64,000 nucleotides of DNA from Rhizophagus irregularis (Eukaryota > Glomeromycota > Glomeromycetes > Glomerales > Glomeraceae): contig NC_089452.1 in assembly GCF_026210795.1 (NCBI RefSeq), positions 3,472,001-3,536,000 on the forward strand, in the 5' to 3' direction. Shown piece after piece: positions 11,097-23,614 of this stretch; the first letter of the stretch is position 1, and every line of letters begins with the position of its first letter. Position numbers and translations under genes: made by a program. The notes under the pieces were generated by a model. It was not told the origin of the DNA. It searched no databases and worked only from the letters and a program-made list of their open reading frames with translations.

Positions 11097-13265
11097 CTAC
11101 ATACCACCAACGGTCTCTTTCGGTTGTTCCTGTTTTTTTTTACTGCTACTTTGGCTACTTTGATTACCTAAAAAAAAATAGAAATATTTATATGTGTGTG
11201 TTTTTCTTTAAAAAAAATTACGATTATTATATTAATTTTATTTACTATTATCCGAGGTATCTGAGACTTGCTTTTTTTTAAATTTTTCAAATACTTTGGA
11301 TATTACTGAAAAGAAGAAATTTTTAAAATTATTAAATACTCGTTTTATTATTTAAAATATAAAATATAATTTAAACCTTTAGAGGAGCGCAAAGATCCAC
11401 TACTTTTGGAAGTATTGCTCTTTGAAGTGCTGATATATTGAATAACTAAAAGAATTATTCATAATATTTAGAGAAAAATTGAAATTTAAACAAGTAAATA
11501 TAATTAATAATTAATAAATACTCACAATCACTTGTAATATTAAAATCATATGGTCTACTATGAAAAGCTATTAAAAATAAGCATTTTGAAAATTAAATGT
11601 TTAAATAAAAATTTACATAAAAGTTGATAAATTCTCTTTACCTTCTTGTTCTTCTGTAAACAAGAAAAACAATCATTTTATTATATTAATAACAAATCTT
11701 ATATATATCTATGCATAACTTTAAAAAAATAATAGTTCAAATAAAATATACCTTCCGTTGCATTTTTTGGTTCAGGTAAGTTTTCAAATTGATGCATTTT
11801 ACTTGCAAATGATCTACTATCCGTATAAGTGGTGTAATTTGTTTTCGAGCTAGATCTTGAACTAGGTTGTAAGAATGTAAAAGGATTAAGAAATTTTTTA
11901 TTCTTTTTATCATTTAGAATGTTTAACTTGCTAAGATCCATTATCATTCCATGAAGCATATTAACATTAGGCCTTCTTAATGGATCAGCATCCCAACATT
12001 GTGTCATTATTTTTATATATTCTAAAGGAGTCCCTGATATTATTTTTGGTCTCATGCCATGAAGAATTCTTATTAAAAGATCAAAATCATTTTCAAAGTT
12101 AGCAAAAGGTGGTTGTCCAGATGAAATTTCCCACATTAGCATACCAATACTATATATATCAGAGGCATAACTACATTCTTTTCCTGCAATGACCTCAGGT
12201 GCTATGTAAGGAAGATTTCCATATGTACTTTTTATTGGTTTATCAGCTGGTCCACAAAATCCAAGGTCACTAATGTACCAATAATCATAATCTTCTAAAT
12301 ATAATATATTTCCTGAATGTAAATCTCTATGAATTGCATTTTCAACATGAATTGCTGAAAGTGCGTCAATTATATCGACAATAATTTTAATCTTTTTTTT
12401 CCATGTAAGTATATTATGTTTTTGTTTTAAATGATTTCTTAAATCTATACTCATGTGACACATTACAAGCATGTAATCTCCATCTGATGGATCTTGAGTT
12501 AGGCCATAGCATTGAATGATACCAGCCCATTTATTACTTATAGTTAAATGCGACTTTGCCTATTAAAGCTTTAAATTATTATTTTTTTTAAAAAAAAAAA
12601 TAGTCATAAAAATTTTAAAATACATTAATTAAATTGCATACCTCCTCAAACCAACTTCTATTGGCATTCTTAACATTTTCCAACCTTTTAACAACTACTT
12701 TCTCTTTTCCATACCTTTCTAATTGTCGCTTTTCAGAATTCCATTCATTATAATGACCATCTTCCCAATATGCTGAATAGATTTCAGAGAAACCACCCTT
12801 AGTTAAGTATTCAATGCTTAATAACTTATTGTAAGGAACCCATTCAATTATCTTATTTGGACCAATTGATTCTAATTGACATTGTTGTATTAAGTTATCA
12901 ATATCAACATTTCCTGATGTCCAATCATTAAATTTTGTTCTTAAATAATTTCTTATACAATATTCACAATATAATGTTGCTAAACATTCGTTTTGACAAT
13001 TTTCACAAGTTCTCCTTTCCCCTTCATTATAAATGATTTTATCATATTCATAACGTCTACTTAAAATCCTTATTGCTTCATTTTTTTCATCATAATTCAG
13101 AGTTTCATCTTCATAAATGGTGTTTTTCCTAAATTCATATCTTTTTTTAAGAGTATTATTTATGGTATAGTCGGTTAATGTGTATGCTCTGCTAAACGCA
13201 GCAAATACTTTTTCATTTGGAATGTCTTTAATTTCTTGATCACGTATATTTGATATGGAAGCCAT
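11097..13265 (-). CDS. Tyrosine-kinase-like protein kinase, seven exons (paralogue A)
   Basis: Predicted cytosolic protein kinase of about 561 residues. Exons (minus): 13265-12642, 12559-11752, 11653-11642, 11567-11526, 11445-11377, 11305-11246 and 11167-11097; each junction keeps frame. The N-terminus (residues 87-103) carries a five-Cys cluster C-x2-C-x3-C-x5-C-x2-C. The kinase domain follows: Gly loop LTKGGFSEIYSAYW (about 154), VVVKRL with the ATP Lys near 193, AIHRDLHSGNIL with the catalytic Asp near 287, DLG instead of DFG near 306, and YIAPEV. The tail has a 12-nt exon coding EEQE, an AFHSRPYDFNI segment and Ser/Lys-rich ends. Intron 5 would use the weak donor GTTTAA. The start codon is the ATG common to both paralogues. 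This TKL family is strongly expanded in Glomeromycotina (family knowledge); substrate unknown. Confidence 0.88.
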
Positions 13266-13927
13266 ATTTATTTCTTAATTAAAGCATAAAAATTTATTAA
13301 GGCTGTACAAAAATGATTATTTAATTATAATATCTATGCTTCGCACCCCCGAGTGCGTTAATGTATAGTAAGTGATCATGTGATACCAAGAAACTGATAA
13401 TTGTTTCAATTAGGAATAAGAGTGTCAGGTGAGAGTAAAAAAGAATCAATAAATTAAAAATTCCGTACTGAAAAATGTTGCTTAAATAATATATTTGTGA
13501 CACAAGCCACAACTTGCATTGATAAAATTCCTTTTTTTGAATTCCAACGGTTACGGTGGTGAATTTTTATTGAGGCACAATTTTTTTTTTTACATTGTCA
13601 CAAATATTATTTCGCCATCAGAATAAACTAAGTGATAAAAGGATAATGAATAGGCGTAAAAAAAAAATTGTCAGCGAACCATATTTTTTCTATCATGATT
13701 ATGATTGTCAATAAGGTTTAAGTTTGATACTATTGTCTCCAAGTTTCACAATATCACATACAAAAAAAAAAATGAGATAATAATAATATGCTTAATGTAT
13801 AATGACGATTATTATTTCTTTTTTAGGATAAATTTGCAAATCTCGGAGTCATTCAAACCGGGAACGATGAACACTTTCTAAAAAAAATTTTTTCTAAACG
13901 TTTTTATCCTTTTTCCTTAAAAATATA

Positions 13928-14125
13928 CAGTCGACCCCCTATATAGTCACCCCCTGTATAATCACATCATATAAAATTCCCCTTTATAAGCACACCATAT
14001 TTTGGCCCAATGTACTAATAAATATATTAGAAAAACCTCTTCTATAGTCACAACATATGACTTTTTTTATAATCACACCCTTTTTTTTCGGTCCCGAGGG
14101 GTGTGACTATAAAGGGGGTTGACTG
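13928..14125. mobile_element. Tc1/mariner-pogo-like MITE inserted in duplication copy A
   Basis: The ends CAGTCGACCCCCTATATAGT and CAGTCAACCCCCTTTATAGT (read from the other strand) form 23-bp TIRs with two mismatches. The element is 198 bp with no coding sequence. The matching site in copy B (about 26700) reads AAAAATATATGCAG without it, so this is a filled/empty site pair. Flanks are TATA on both sides, consistent with insertion at TA and either a TA or a 4-bp duplication. CAGT..-type termini and a TA target fit the pogo/Tigger group (family knowledge). Confidence 0.85.
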
Positions 14126-14770
14126 TATATGCAGATTTCCTTAAAGTATTATCCCTAATTTGTCTTAATAATAAGTTCTCCCGTTGACTTTCACTCTTTC
14201 GTAACATCATTGAGTTGCTATTTTTTTTTTAAAAAAAAAATAATAATAATTCAATAAAACTATTTTAGAAATTTTTTTCTTCATACTGTTCAAATAAAAT
14301 TCGGATTTTTTTCAATACCACGATTTGTTGTTAAATGTTGTGAATGTTGAACGTTTATTTCTTTACTTTAAGGAAAAGAAAAGGAATTTTTATCATAAAT
14401 TAATTTGTGAAACATAATTGAATCGTTTTATGGAATTTACACCAATCAAGATATGCAATGTCGATGACAATCACGTTTCTCACAAATAAACTTTAATATT
14501 TATTTGTATCACGAAAAAGATAACTTTATGCCGATTACTTAATGTTGGCCGGAATTAAATTTAACAAAAAAAAACAAGAAAGGGTTTGTCAAATAAGTCA
14601 ATAATTTCAAAACCATCTTTGATGCTTTAAGTAAACGGAGTACAGTCCAATGATCTTTTTGAGTGCAATCATGTCAGATTTCGTGACAATGTGAACTTGA
14701 GTCAGGACCATTAATTTCAACCCATTGTTCTGATTGGTTACCTAAATTCTCATTCCCTATTGACAACAAG

Positions 14771-15265
14771 TAGGGATGATCACGGTTCACTAACCGATGA
14801 CTCGAACCTGAGCCGGTTCATAGGCGGTTCGGTTCGGTTCAGTTCGCGAATGAACCGGGTGAACCATCGACTCAATTGATTTTTTATAGTATTTTAGATC
14901 ATCTAATTAATGATAGTCAAAATTTAATATTGCTTATCAAAGCTAATTTTGGATTTCCAAAACTACTTCCGAAACTGGCCGAAATTACCAAAACTTAGCC
15001 GAAACTTCCGAAACTTCCAAAGCTGCCGAAATATTCTGGAAATCACGTGACATTCCATTTTTGGAATGTTTGTGTAACACATTTTCAGTTTTGTAAGATA
15101 CAAAATTTCCTTTTTTTGGAAATTAGTGTAACATCACGTGACATTAGTTAACTCCGGCCAGAATTACAGAATTTAGCCGTGAGTTGATGGTTCACCCGGT
15201 TCACTCACGAACCGAACCGAGCCGAACCGCCAATGAACCGAACCGGTTCGGTTCGAACGAATAAA
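14771..15265. mobile_element. Foldback (long inverted repeat) element
   Basis: Arms of about 75-80 bp lie at about 14800-14876 and 15182-15260. The left arm has GGCGGTTCGGTTCGGTTCAG and GAACCGGGTGAACCATC. The right arm is the complement, with CCGAACCG repeats and GATGGTTCACCCGGTTCA. The middle has repeated CCGAAAC(T) words, two TCACGTGA octamers and paired GGAAAT/ATTTCC stretches. The arms are GC-richer than the neighbourhood. It is non-coding and probably a non-autonomous DNA element; the outermost ends are not well matched. Confidence 0.75.
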
Positions 15266-15381
15266 AAACCTTGCCAACTTTTTATCTGCATCCATTTTAT
15301 CTAATGGTTGCTTGCTCTTCTGGACTTGTTGAATCTGAAATACTGGTTTGATTTTTTGATATGATAAAACTTAAGAATCTT

Positions 15382-15510
15382 TTAAATCAACAATGTCATT
15401 TTCACAACAATTACACTTTTGATGAGGTGTTCTTTGTCCATGTCCATCAACTTATGTAACTTTTCAAAGTGCTTACAGACGTCTTTTAATGGTGGTCTTC
15501 CATGAGACAT
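15382..15510 (-). pseudogene. BED-type zinc-finger (hAT transposase) N-terminal fragment
   Basis: The minus-strand frame starts MSHGRPPLKDVCKHFEKLHK, which resembles the beginning of BED fingers of hAT transposases (MxxGRP..., aromatic residue, HF). After about 32 residues the frame is lost. A one-base change would bring a C-x-C-C segment and an acidic stretch (ENDIVDLKDS) into frame. No further transposase sequence follows because the foldback element lies immediately downstream. Best read as a truncated relic. Confidence 0.35.
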
Positions 15511-16224
15511 AATTTTAAAAAAAGAGATCACTAAATGTTGCTTAAAAATACAAAAAAGTTGTTTATTGATTAAAAATATATTACGCAGTTTTATTATAAT
15601 AATCATAACGATCAATGTTTAAAACAAAAAAAAAAAATTTCAAAAAAAAACTGATTTAAGTTGGTTTAAAACATCTTGTTTTAGTAATTCACCACACATT
15701 ATTAGTAAAATAAACCTGATGCGGGAGAAAAGTAAATATTTTATTATTGTTTTACAAATATTTGACTCACTTAAGAATCTATTATCACTTATTATTTCTT
15801 TGCTCTTTTATGTTTTCCAGCTAATTTGTTTCTATCGTTAATATTGCTAATTATAAGATTCTCTCACTCCCTTCTATAAACTCAAATTTCCGAAATAAAT
15901 TCCCATATTTATATCATCAAATTTCTTAAAAAACGAATATTCTGGAAATGAGACGTAACGGTAAGTGTGAATCAGTAACATTACATTCATCAATTGCTAA
16001 TTTATGCTGTAGATTCGAAATTATTCAATTTATTTTTTGATTAATCGAAATGACGTACAGACTGTATAAGATAACTAATGTTGATCGTCTGGCTGATTAG
16101 GCGGATTCCCTGACTCAATTGAGTAATCCGTTCTTTACTTTGCTTAGGAGTTACCCACTTTGCAAAATAAAAAAAATACACCTCTCTTTTAAAGTCTCTT
16201 AAGCCACTTTGTACTTACAAAATC

Positions 16225-18250
16225 ATGTCTACTACAAGTACTTCTACAAATCCTTATCCTTCGTATGAGGAAATAAAAAAATATGATACGGAACAACTTT
16301 TGACTTTTTTACAAAAAAACTTGACCCTTAGCGAGAATGTACTTACAACTCTTCGTCAACAGAAAGTTGCTGGCCTTGACTTTTTCCAATGGACTAAAGA
16401 AATGCTTCGTAATAAGCCTTATAACCTTCCTGATGGACCTGCAACAAGACTTGTAATGATAGTCAATGATTTGAACAGTAAGTTCTACCATATACTGTAA
16501 TAGTTTAACATTTGTACATCTCGCGTGGTCTTTTGTTGCAGTATTTTCGTACTGCTTTTTTGCCATTACTTTTTAACGTGTGCATCACTATTTCCATTAT
16601 ATTCAGAACAATATATACAGGAAAACCGGGAATTGAAATGTGAGAATTTCTTTCTTAAGTTAGGAAATACACAAAATTCTACCTCCGTGTACAGATTTGT
16701 GAGAAAACAAGGAATTTTTAAAATTTGGGAAATCGAGGAGGATCCCAGTATAAGACCACAAAGAGGAATTGGCGAAAATGTATTTAAAGTCTACCCTTGT
16801 GCTCCTGCTCAAGGATCAAATCGTGTAATCCAACCATTTTGTAAGGATGTTGTGAGCGAAATTAATGAAATCGTAAAATCGATGCACTCAGGTAGTTTAC
16901 GTGTATATAAAGATGTAGATGTTCGCTCCCGGGTGAAAGATCAAGTTTACGCTGATATAATAATTGGCCATGCCGATTTCCACAAAGAATTGACAAATAA
17001 CCCACCTGATTTATCAAAGGGTTTGGGTTGGGAAGTCAAGAGTAATTTAAGTGATAGAGTAAAAGCAAGTAAAGGGAAAGGTGAACTAATAAAATATGCC
17101 AGGGAATACCTTTCAGCGATTCCACCTCTAACAAACGTTTTCTACGGATGTTTAACCGATGGGAGGCTTTGGCAATTTGTGAAAATTCAACTTATATTAA
17201 ATGATATTGATAACCTAAAAGTGAAGTTTGAAGAAAGTCCAACTTATGAATGGAGTATAGAGACGGCCTCACTTATCGCCAGCATAATTCTTCGTTATCA
17301 TGATGGCCTGTTGACGAGAGCTTCTGGAGAATCTCAAAATAATGATGAAACGTATATGTATAGAAGAAATAAGTCATTATTTTCTCCCGAAAGTCTCTTG
17401 GCTTCTTTTATCAAAGAGGGTATCTATATCAGATTATACTCTGGAAATTGTATTCATGTGCAGATTACATCTCACCTTGGAAATGGAAAAAAGTGTATAG
17501 TATTTTTGGTACAAGTACATGATTATGAAATAAGGGATGCCGTTTTGAAGGTAAATTAATTTCTGAGAATTTTTCATACTACGTATAATAAACTTACCAT
17601 ATGAGTCATTTTTTTATTTAAAGATTGAAGTTCTCAAAGACAGTGAAAACTCTCAAATTTACCGTGAAATATCAGCGTTACATGCATTAGGTGATCTTTC
17701 TTGCGTTCCCACAATTCTCTTCGAAGGTTATACAATGGGTGGAACCATGGCTTTACTAACCGATTTTGCGGGACAACCTCTGGAATCATGGATTTCTGAT
17801 AATGATAATATAGATGATTACACAATTTTTCAAATAATTCTGGATCTATTATCGTGCTTGGAGAAGATACATACCCGTGGTTACACGCATGGAGATGTGG
17901 CCATACGAAACGTTATACAGAGAAATGGTCATTTTTATCTTATTGACTTTGGCCTTGCAACTCTGTTGCAACTTCTCATTAATCCATGTCAAGCAATTAT
18001 TCGGGACTACATTTATTTGTGTCGAATCATTGGAGTTATCAAGTTTAGAAAGAAAATGTCGTTATTAGAGTTAATAGATAAATTGGATGGAGAGTTTAAA
18101 TCATTTGTTTCAATTATCGAGAATGCGAGTAGGTGGAAAATAATTAACGAAGAGAAGTGGTTAGAAAGGTTTGGTGCTGAAGTTAAACAATTTCATGAGA
18201 GAGGCCATCACTTGCCTAGAAAGGCGTTGCTGGATATAACAGAAATTTAA
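16225..18250 (+). CDS. Crinkler-type protein: SAM domain + PD-(D/E)XK nuclease + protein kinase
   Basis: Three exons (16225-16477, 16607-17550, 17624-18250) join in frame to about 607 residues. Residues about 15-85 form a SAM-like domain (TEQLLTFLQKNLTLSENV...LPDGPATRLVMIV). Residues about 110-270 look like a restriction-endonuclease fold: acidic residues in VYADIIIGHAD, then GWEVKSN supplying the E-x-K pair near 227-229, then a helix. Residues about 330-520 are a kinase: Gly loop SHLGNGKKCIVF, Lys in DAVLKI, catalytic HGDVAIRN (Asp near 406) and metal-binding LIDFG (Asp near 423). REase-kinase pairs are a known C-terminal arrangement of Crinkler effectors (family knowledge). No secretion signal is seen. 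Motifs look intact. Introns begin GTAAGT and GTAAAT. Whether it acts on host or own DNA is unknown. Confidence 0.85.
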
Positions 18251-19259
18251 TAAATAAGACTAGTACGCGTCTGTCACACGGTCATTTTATATTAGTAAAA
18301 ACAATGCATTTAATGAGATAATTCATAGTAGTGTTGTAGGTATATGAATATGACAACGTCACTAACATGTCCGCGTGAAAAATGTTATAGATTCGAAAAT
18401 TAGTAGTGATCATGTGCGCCTAATACAATATCCCAATCTGAAAATTCTAATGTATATTCTTGGTAAAAACTAATATAAATTATAAGAACTATTCTTCTCA
18501 TTCAAAATTTGTATAAATTTGAATTGTTATATTCTATAGTATAAGATATAGAACATTAAAAAACTATAAATCATTATAAACAGGACCCTGGACATCTTTA
18601 TCTTTTATTAAAGAGAAATGAAAATTATTGAAGCAATGGATCGCAAATATATTCATACTACAGAAATTTAGCAAAAGTAACACGAGGAACAAATAGATAA
18701 TTTTAAGCAATCTGTATTAAAATTTTAAGAATTCATAAGATAGTCTGTAAAATAATTCCACCAGCTATATAAAAAAAATAAGTTTCGAATTGACAAATTA
18801 TATTGTGCCACAATACTTATATATGTGATTTAAATTATGATTTTGATTTTATGAAATAAACGACATAAACATTGAAATTAGTAATTCTATAATTTTTATT
18901 TGACGTTTAAAATTGTTAAATTTAACGAAAAACAGAAAGAAACTGCAATTAAAAACCAACTTTTCCGCTCTAAGTAAACTTGCAGAACAGAGAAAATTAC
19001 ATATACTATATGTTTCTTTAAATTTTTTTATGATTTTTAACATGACGACAGAACGGAGGTACAACACTATGAGTAATAAAACTGAACATTCTAAAAGTTG
19101 AAACCTAATCACACGCGTGAGAACACCCCGCCTAAAAAACAAACCTCGAACTAGTATTTAGGCATGACTAGTTTTATCAGAGATATTAAAAGAAAAAATA
19201 AAAGAATCTTCTATATAACTAAAAAAAATTTGGTCATGTTTAGATTACCGTATATAAAT

Positions 19260-19430
19260 AATTTGAATTGTGTAATACGAAACACATGATCTGCCGCGCC
19301 TAATCTATTTCATATTAGGTTAGTATTAATATACTAAAAAAATTCCCTGTGTAACCTATTTTGAATTGTCTAACACATGATTTGTCTGCGCCTGAACTAT
19401 TCATATTCATATAGTAGATCAGTAATTGAA
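19260..19430. repeat. Imperfect tandem duplication
   Basis: TTTGAATTGTGTAATACGAAACACATGATCTG(C)CGCGCCT-type sequence near 19262-19300 recurs as TTTGAATTGTCTAACACATG then ATTTGTCTGCGCCTGAACTA near 19362-19400. Each copy is followed by a CATAT(T/A) block. The period is about 100 bp. Confidence 0.5.
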
Positions 19431-19468
19431 GTTTTACTAATATTAATAAGTAATATATAAGTAATTGT

Positions 19469-19591
19469 TATCGGTCATGTTGTAGATGATAACTGATTTA
19501 CCACTAGGATTGCTATGTATATCATATGGCCGAAGGCCACATGATAGAGTAGCATCCTAGTGTAAATCAGTTATCATAAACATGACTGATA
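19469..19591. mobile_element. Long near-perfect hairpin (foldback MITE)
   Basis: A left arm of about 60 bp containing GATAACTGATTTACCACTAG and ATCATATGGCC pairs with a right arm containing GGCCACATGAT and CTAGTGTAAATCAGTTATC. Only GAA lies between the innermost GGCC blocks. The outer ends pair as TCGGTCATGTT with AACATGACTGA. A few mismatches and a 4-5 base bulge occur. Confidence 0.8.
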
Positions 19592-19849
19592 ATAAAGTTA
19601 TTGGATATGTATGACGTAAGCAACTGAGACTTTTTTCGTGTATCTTATTTATTATTTTATAATAAAGTGATCAAAATTTTGTATATCACTAATTATGAAG
19701 CGACCAAAATTTGTGTATCACTATTATAAAGTGATCAATAACATACGTAAAAAATGTCCAGTGCTTACATAGAACATATACAATAATTAAACTTATTAAG
19801 TTAATAAATTGTAAAATTTTTAAAATCAATATCGCTCTTCTTTTTACAA

Positions 19850-20400
19850 TTAGTAATTTTTTTTATTAACTGTAATAGATTAACTTCAGGATTTTTTTTT
19901 TGCAACAATAGATCGAACTTTGGCATTTCTTTTGTTTAGTAATTTTTTATTTTTTACAATCAGAATTTTTTTCATTTTAGTAATTTTTTTTTTTTTTTTT
20001 TAGGATTTTTTTTTTTAATTTAGAAATTTTTTTAACAACAGGTCAGATTTTTTTTTCATTAAAATATTAGTAATAGTTACTTCCCGGTTATAAAAAAAAT
20101 TTACATTTTTTTTTGCTTCCTGGTAACTGGCGTCATTCTAATACTATTAAGTAATAGTTCTATCGATTTTTTTAGTAATAACAATAGGCTTTGGTGATAA
20201 GAATATTTTTTTTTGTAACAATAGATTTGATAATGGAAATTTTTTTTTTTTTGATATAAATTTTTTTTAAATAGATTACTATGATATAATCTTCTGTAAT
20301 AATACATTCGCATGATGATATTCTTGGTGATGAGAAATTTTTTTTTTTTGTAACAATTAATTATTCAGAATTGATTTTGTGATGAGTCTGTAAACATATA
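19850..20400. repeat. T-rich interspersed decayed repeat
   Basis: Long T-runs alternate with words such as GTAACAATAGAT, GGTGATGAGAA and TAGTAAT at irregular spacing. A similar T-run/GATAACAAT pattern occurs at 43030-43240. Probably degraded simple repeats. Confidence 0.45.
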
Positions 20401-21192
20401 AATAAACCATAAATTCTATAATACTGTTTAATATTATAATATTTGTATTAAGTTATTATATACCTCACATTATTGTATTGTAAATATTGTAAATATAAAT
20501 TACTGTATGTTCAGTATTATACAAAAATTAAATTGTTAGTCTAATATTGAATACAAATCTACATAACTACTTCAGTTTTTTATTAACATGCAAAAAATTT
20601 TTCTAATATGTAAAAGAATTTTTCTATATAAAAAAAATTTTTTCCAAGAGTACTGACTACCTTTCAGACCCCTTTCTTAGGTTTTTTTTCACCTTTTTAA
20701 ATTTTTATTTTATTTAATTTTATTATTTATTTTATTTTGAATTATTTATTTACTTTCAATTCTTCAAATTTCTAATTACAAACAAAATTAGTATTATATA
20801 AGTAACAAAATTTCTAGAATTTTCTTTTCAATACATAATACTATAATATGCAATTAATATATATCCCGGCGCAGCGCGACGGTTACGGCTAGTCTAAACT
20901 AAAAAATAAATGTTGATTATATAAAAAAGTGTCTATCGAATCATAAGTATTGATAAAAGAGTTCCACCTCCTGAATGTAAGTACAGTAATTAGAAATAAT
21001 ATAAACCATCCACGACGGGGTGAAATGTGTTAACCGTTTGATAGCGTTCGGGTATAGTAAACAAGAAGAAATAAAACTATCTTCGTTATTTCTGATTTGA
21101 TAAAAGTCACTCGCCGCTTCCTCGACAATGTGTGATTGATCGTGTCAATCATAGCTGGACAGAAGCCTAGGTGTTGATTCGTAGAGGGCATA

Positions 21193-21835
21193 TTATAATG
21201 TCATTGGGTAAAGATTTGGGTAGTGAAATTTAAGGATATCGCTACATAGTAGTATGTGGTTGAGACTTTTTATTTTGTAGGCACCTAATTTGGATTTGAA
21301 ATTTCCACATAGTTCCGTGGTTATGGCGATCCAAGATTTTGTCATGGTCCAGTTGATATCCGAGATTCTGTGATTGCCGAAAACCGGTGGTAACCTTTTA
21401 TTTTGTGATAAAAGAGTAAAAAGTAATAGCTTCCATGATATGTTGAGCGTATTTTCGTCAATAGGGTCAATGTGATCCCGTAACGGTGTCATTAACGCGT
21501 CCGGGATAACCTTCGGAATTCGGATTGATGGTAATCGGGGTAAAAGTCGACCTATGTCATTAGCTATATCATTGTAGTAGTCGCCAGAGTGTGCCTTGAC
21601 CTTGGTAAAGGTAACATCCAGGTTCTTTGAAGAAATTAATAAATCAATTAGCCTCCAAACGTGGTGATTGTTTATCTTTAAATTTCGTCGTTGGGAAGTT
21701 AATCGGTTTGTGATTTGTTTAAAAATGTGAATGACGTTGTTTAAATCTGTACAATATTAACGAAGCTATTATTCGAACAACATATAAGAGCTGTGAGTGC
21801 ATCGTATATGTTTTCCAACCCTGCCCTACTGTTCA
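21193..21835 (-). pseudogene. RNase H domain relic of a LINE-type retrotransposon
   Basis: On the minus strand one frame from about 21733 to 21193 reads through LTSQRRNLKINNHHVWRLID and VTFTKVKAHSGDYYNDIAND. The VKAHSGDxxNDxAND motif is the typical C-terminal signature of the RNase H domain in non-LTR retrotransposons. It continues with NISWKLLLFTLLSQ and a tail ending HYPNLYPMTL, then stops. Just upstream (21835-21745) a shifted frame gives NSRAGLENIYDALTALICC, which fits the preceding RNase H helix but is interrupted by stops. The reverse-transcriptase part is absent. This is a truncated, frame-broken copy. Confidence 0.65.
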
Positions 21836-23614
21836 AAAAGAAACACTAGGCATAACCAGTGTTGTTTCTTTTAAAATTATTTATTATATTTATCAAAAAT
21901 CTTTCACATAATTTTATAAAGTCACGTGAGAGTACATATGTGAACGAATTAAGAAACTTTGTTATTTTTTTTTAAATGTCCATTATATAAATGGCGCTAT
22001 TTTTAAATTATGAATGGTTAAGTTGTTGCTTTAATTGAAAATTTTACATTTGCCGAAAATCGATCTACAGTACATTATTTTTTTAAGAAAATACATATTA
22101 AATTTTAAAATATTAATGTAAATAATAGAACAATAAAGATATGAAAAATATAGTTGTTTAAGAATCCCAAAAAATGGCGGAATTAGTGATTTTTCATAAG
22201 TTTGTACGCAATAACTGATATGAGAGTTACACGAATATTCATAAACAGTCAAATAAATATTTTGTTTCAGATTATGAAATCACCATGACGAACTTCCTTT
22301 TTAATAAACTTTCTTAACGCCATTTTATAAAATCATTTTTCCATTCCCAAAAAAATGGTTTCGATATCTTAGATATCATCCGATAAGCATTAATTATTTA
22401 TTTTCATCCATATAAATAATTAATAAAGATTTTCTAGAAAAAATAATTATATTTATAAAGTGTAGATTTAGTTGATATACAGTATCATTTCAATTATTTT
22501 TATTTTTTTTTTTTAACAGTATCATTTCAAATTTCTCATTTAATTTTTTTTAATTGTTTGTGTACAATGATTATATCATAAATAGATAAATAGATAAATA
22601 TTTATTTATTTATTTATTTATTTTGGCGTTCGTATTAGTAATTTTACGGGTCATATTCTTTGCATAGAAATTAGATTTGGATACGACTCATTACATACGG
22701 ATAAATAGATCCGTAGCTAAGAATATATATATATATATTTTAAGGTTAAAATTAACTTTATTACGAGATATATTCTGCTAAAATATAAAATTTTGTTACA
22801 CATAATAATTTATGTCGTGCTAATATTATAAGGAACGGGACGTTAAATAAAATAAGGTTTTATTCAATAAGGTTTTTTTTTTGATATATTAAAAGATTTG
22901 ATAGGATCCCGATAGTTTGCGTACAACGGCATGAAAATCTTTTCTTTTATAGATAAAGCCTGATTACCTTTTTGGATACTGACCGAAATTATCATAATTC
23001 CGGCCCTGATAAAAATCGTACAACTAATAATATATTAATAATGTTCCTTTCCATTTCTTTGTGTACAGTAAATTCATAATTTTTAATACCAAGTATTTTA
23101 AATCTTTAATACTAGCTCATGGGGCATATCTGGCCATTGCACAGCGGTTAGATTTATTGTTTATTTGTATCTTCCGATCTGATTTATAAAGATAACTTGC
23201 TCCTTTTGAGTATAATGTTTGAAAAATAAAAAAAAAAACTTTAATACTGTAGTAATAATAATAAATCAATAATTCATTAGCTTAATATTTTTTTGCGAAC
23301 TTAATATCTAGATAATTTAAAATATCATTACTTATTATACATTAATAATTAAACTATATACTGTAGAAAAACGCAATTAGAATTTAAAATAAAAGTATAA
23401 TGTTCCTATAAAACGTTTTCGAATTTTGCCAAAAACCAACGTTGGTCCCAATTAAGTGGGTTATTGTATAAAATTTAAATCAACTAATCAACCTTAATCA
23501 TAAATCTTAATTTCATAAATAATTTTATAAATACATAGAATGAAAACAAATATTCGGGGATATACGGAGATTATAGCTCAAATAAACTTATGGATGATTC
23601 AATACGATATTTGA
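21836..23614. other. Gene-poor stretch
   Basis: No gene recognised. A tetranucleotide tract (AAATAGATAAATAG... then TTTATTTA repeats) lies at about 22580-22626, and AT microsatellites near 22724-22740. Near 22978-23005 a short ACCGAAATTATCATAATTCCGGCC block resembles words inside the repeat elements at 15150 and 37915. Confidence 0.6.

Larger units (their letters stand above)
10960..14350. repeat. Segmental duplication, copy A
   Basis: This block is colinear with about 23615-26895. The similarity covers the kinase gene (exons and introns), its upstream region with the conserved CTTCGCACCCC(C)GAGTGCGTT motif, and about 1 kb further, ending near TGAATGTTGAACG. Copy A differs by a 198-bp transposon insertion at 13928-14125 and a substituted stretch of about 50 bp near 14160-14210. 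Coding parts are the best conserved. Confidence 0.9.
14351..16224. other. Intergenic, with foldback element and transposase relic
   Basis: No intact gene. Contents are the foldback element (14771-15265), a BED-finger-like fragment (15382-15510, minus), a TTGGCCGGAATTA word near 14546 that recurs inside other repeats, and the upstream region of the Crinkler-type gene. The last 200 bases before its ATG have no feature I can name with confidence. Confidence 0.6.
18251..21192. other. Gene-poor stretch
   Basis: No gene recognised. It holds an imperfect duplication (about 19260-19430), a long hairpin (19469-19591), T-rich interspersed repeats (19850-20400) and AT-rich DNA. From about 20870 the base composition rises (CCCGGCGCAGCGCGACGG) toward the retroelement relic. 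Small frames at 18849-19142 and 20101-20313 are not credible proteins. Confidence 0.6.

Noticed and set aside
13321..13512. Minus frame of 63 codons upstream of kinase A
   Set aside because: Hydrophobic chance frame; not preserved in the matching part of duplication copy B.
22580..22626. Short repeated array that might suggest CRISPR
   Set aside because: It is a simple tetranucleotide tract without spacers; no CRISPR array exists in the window.
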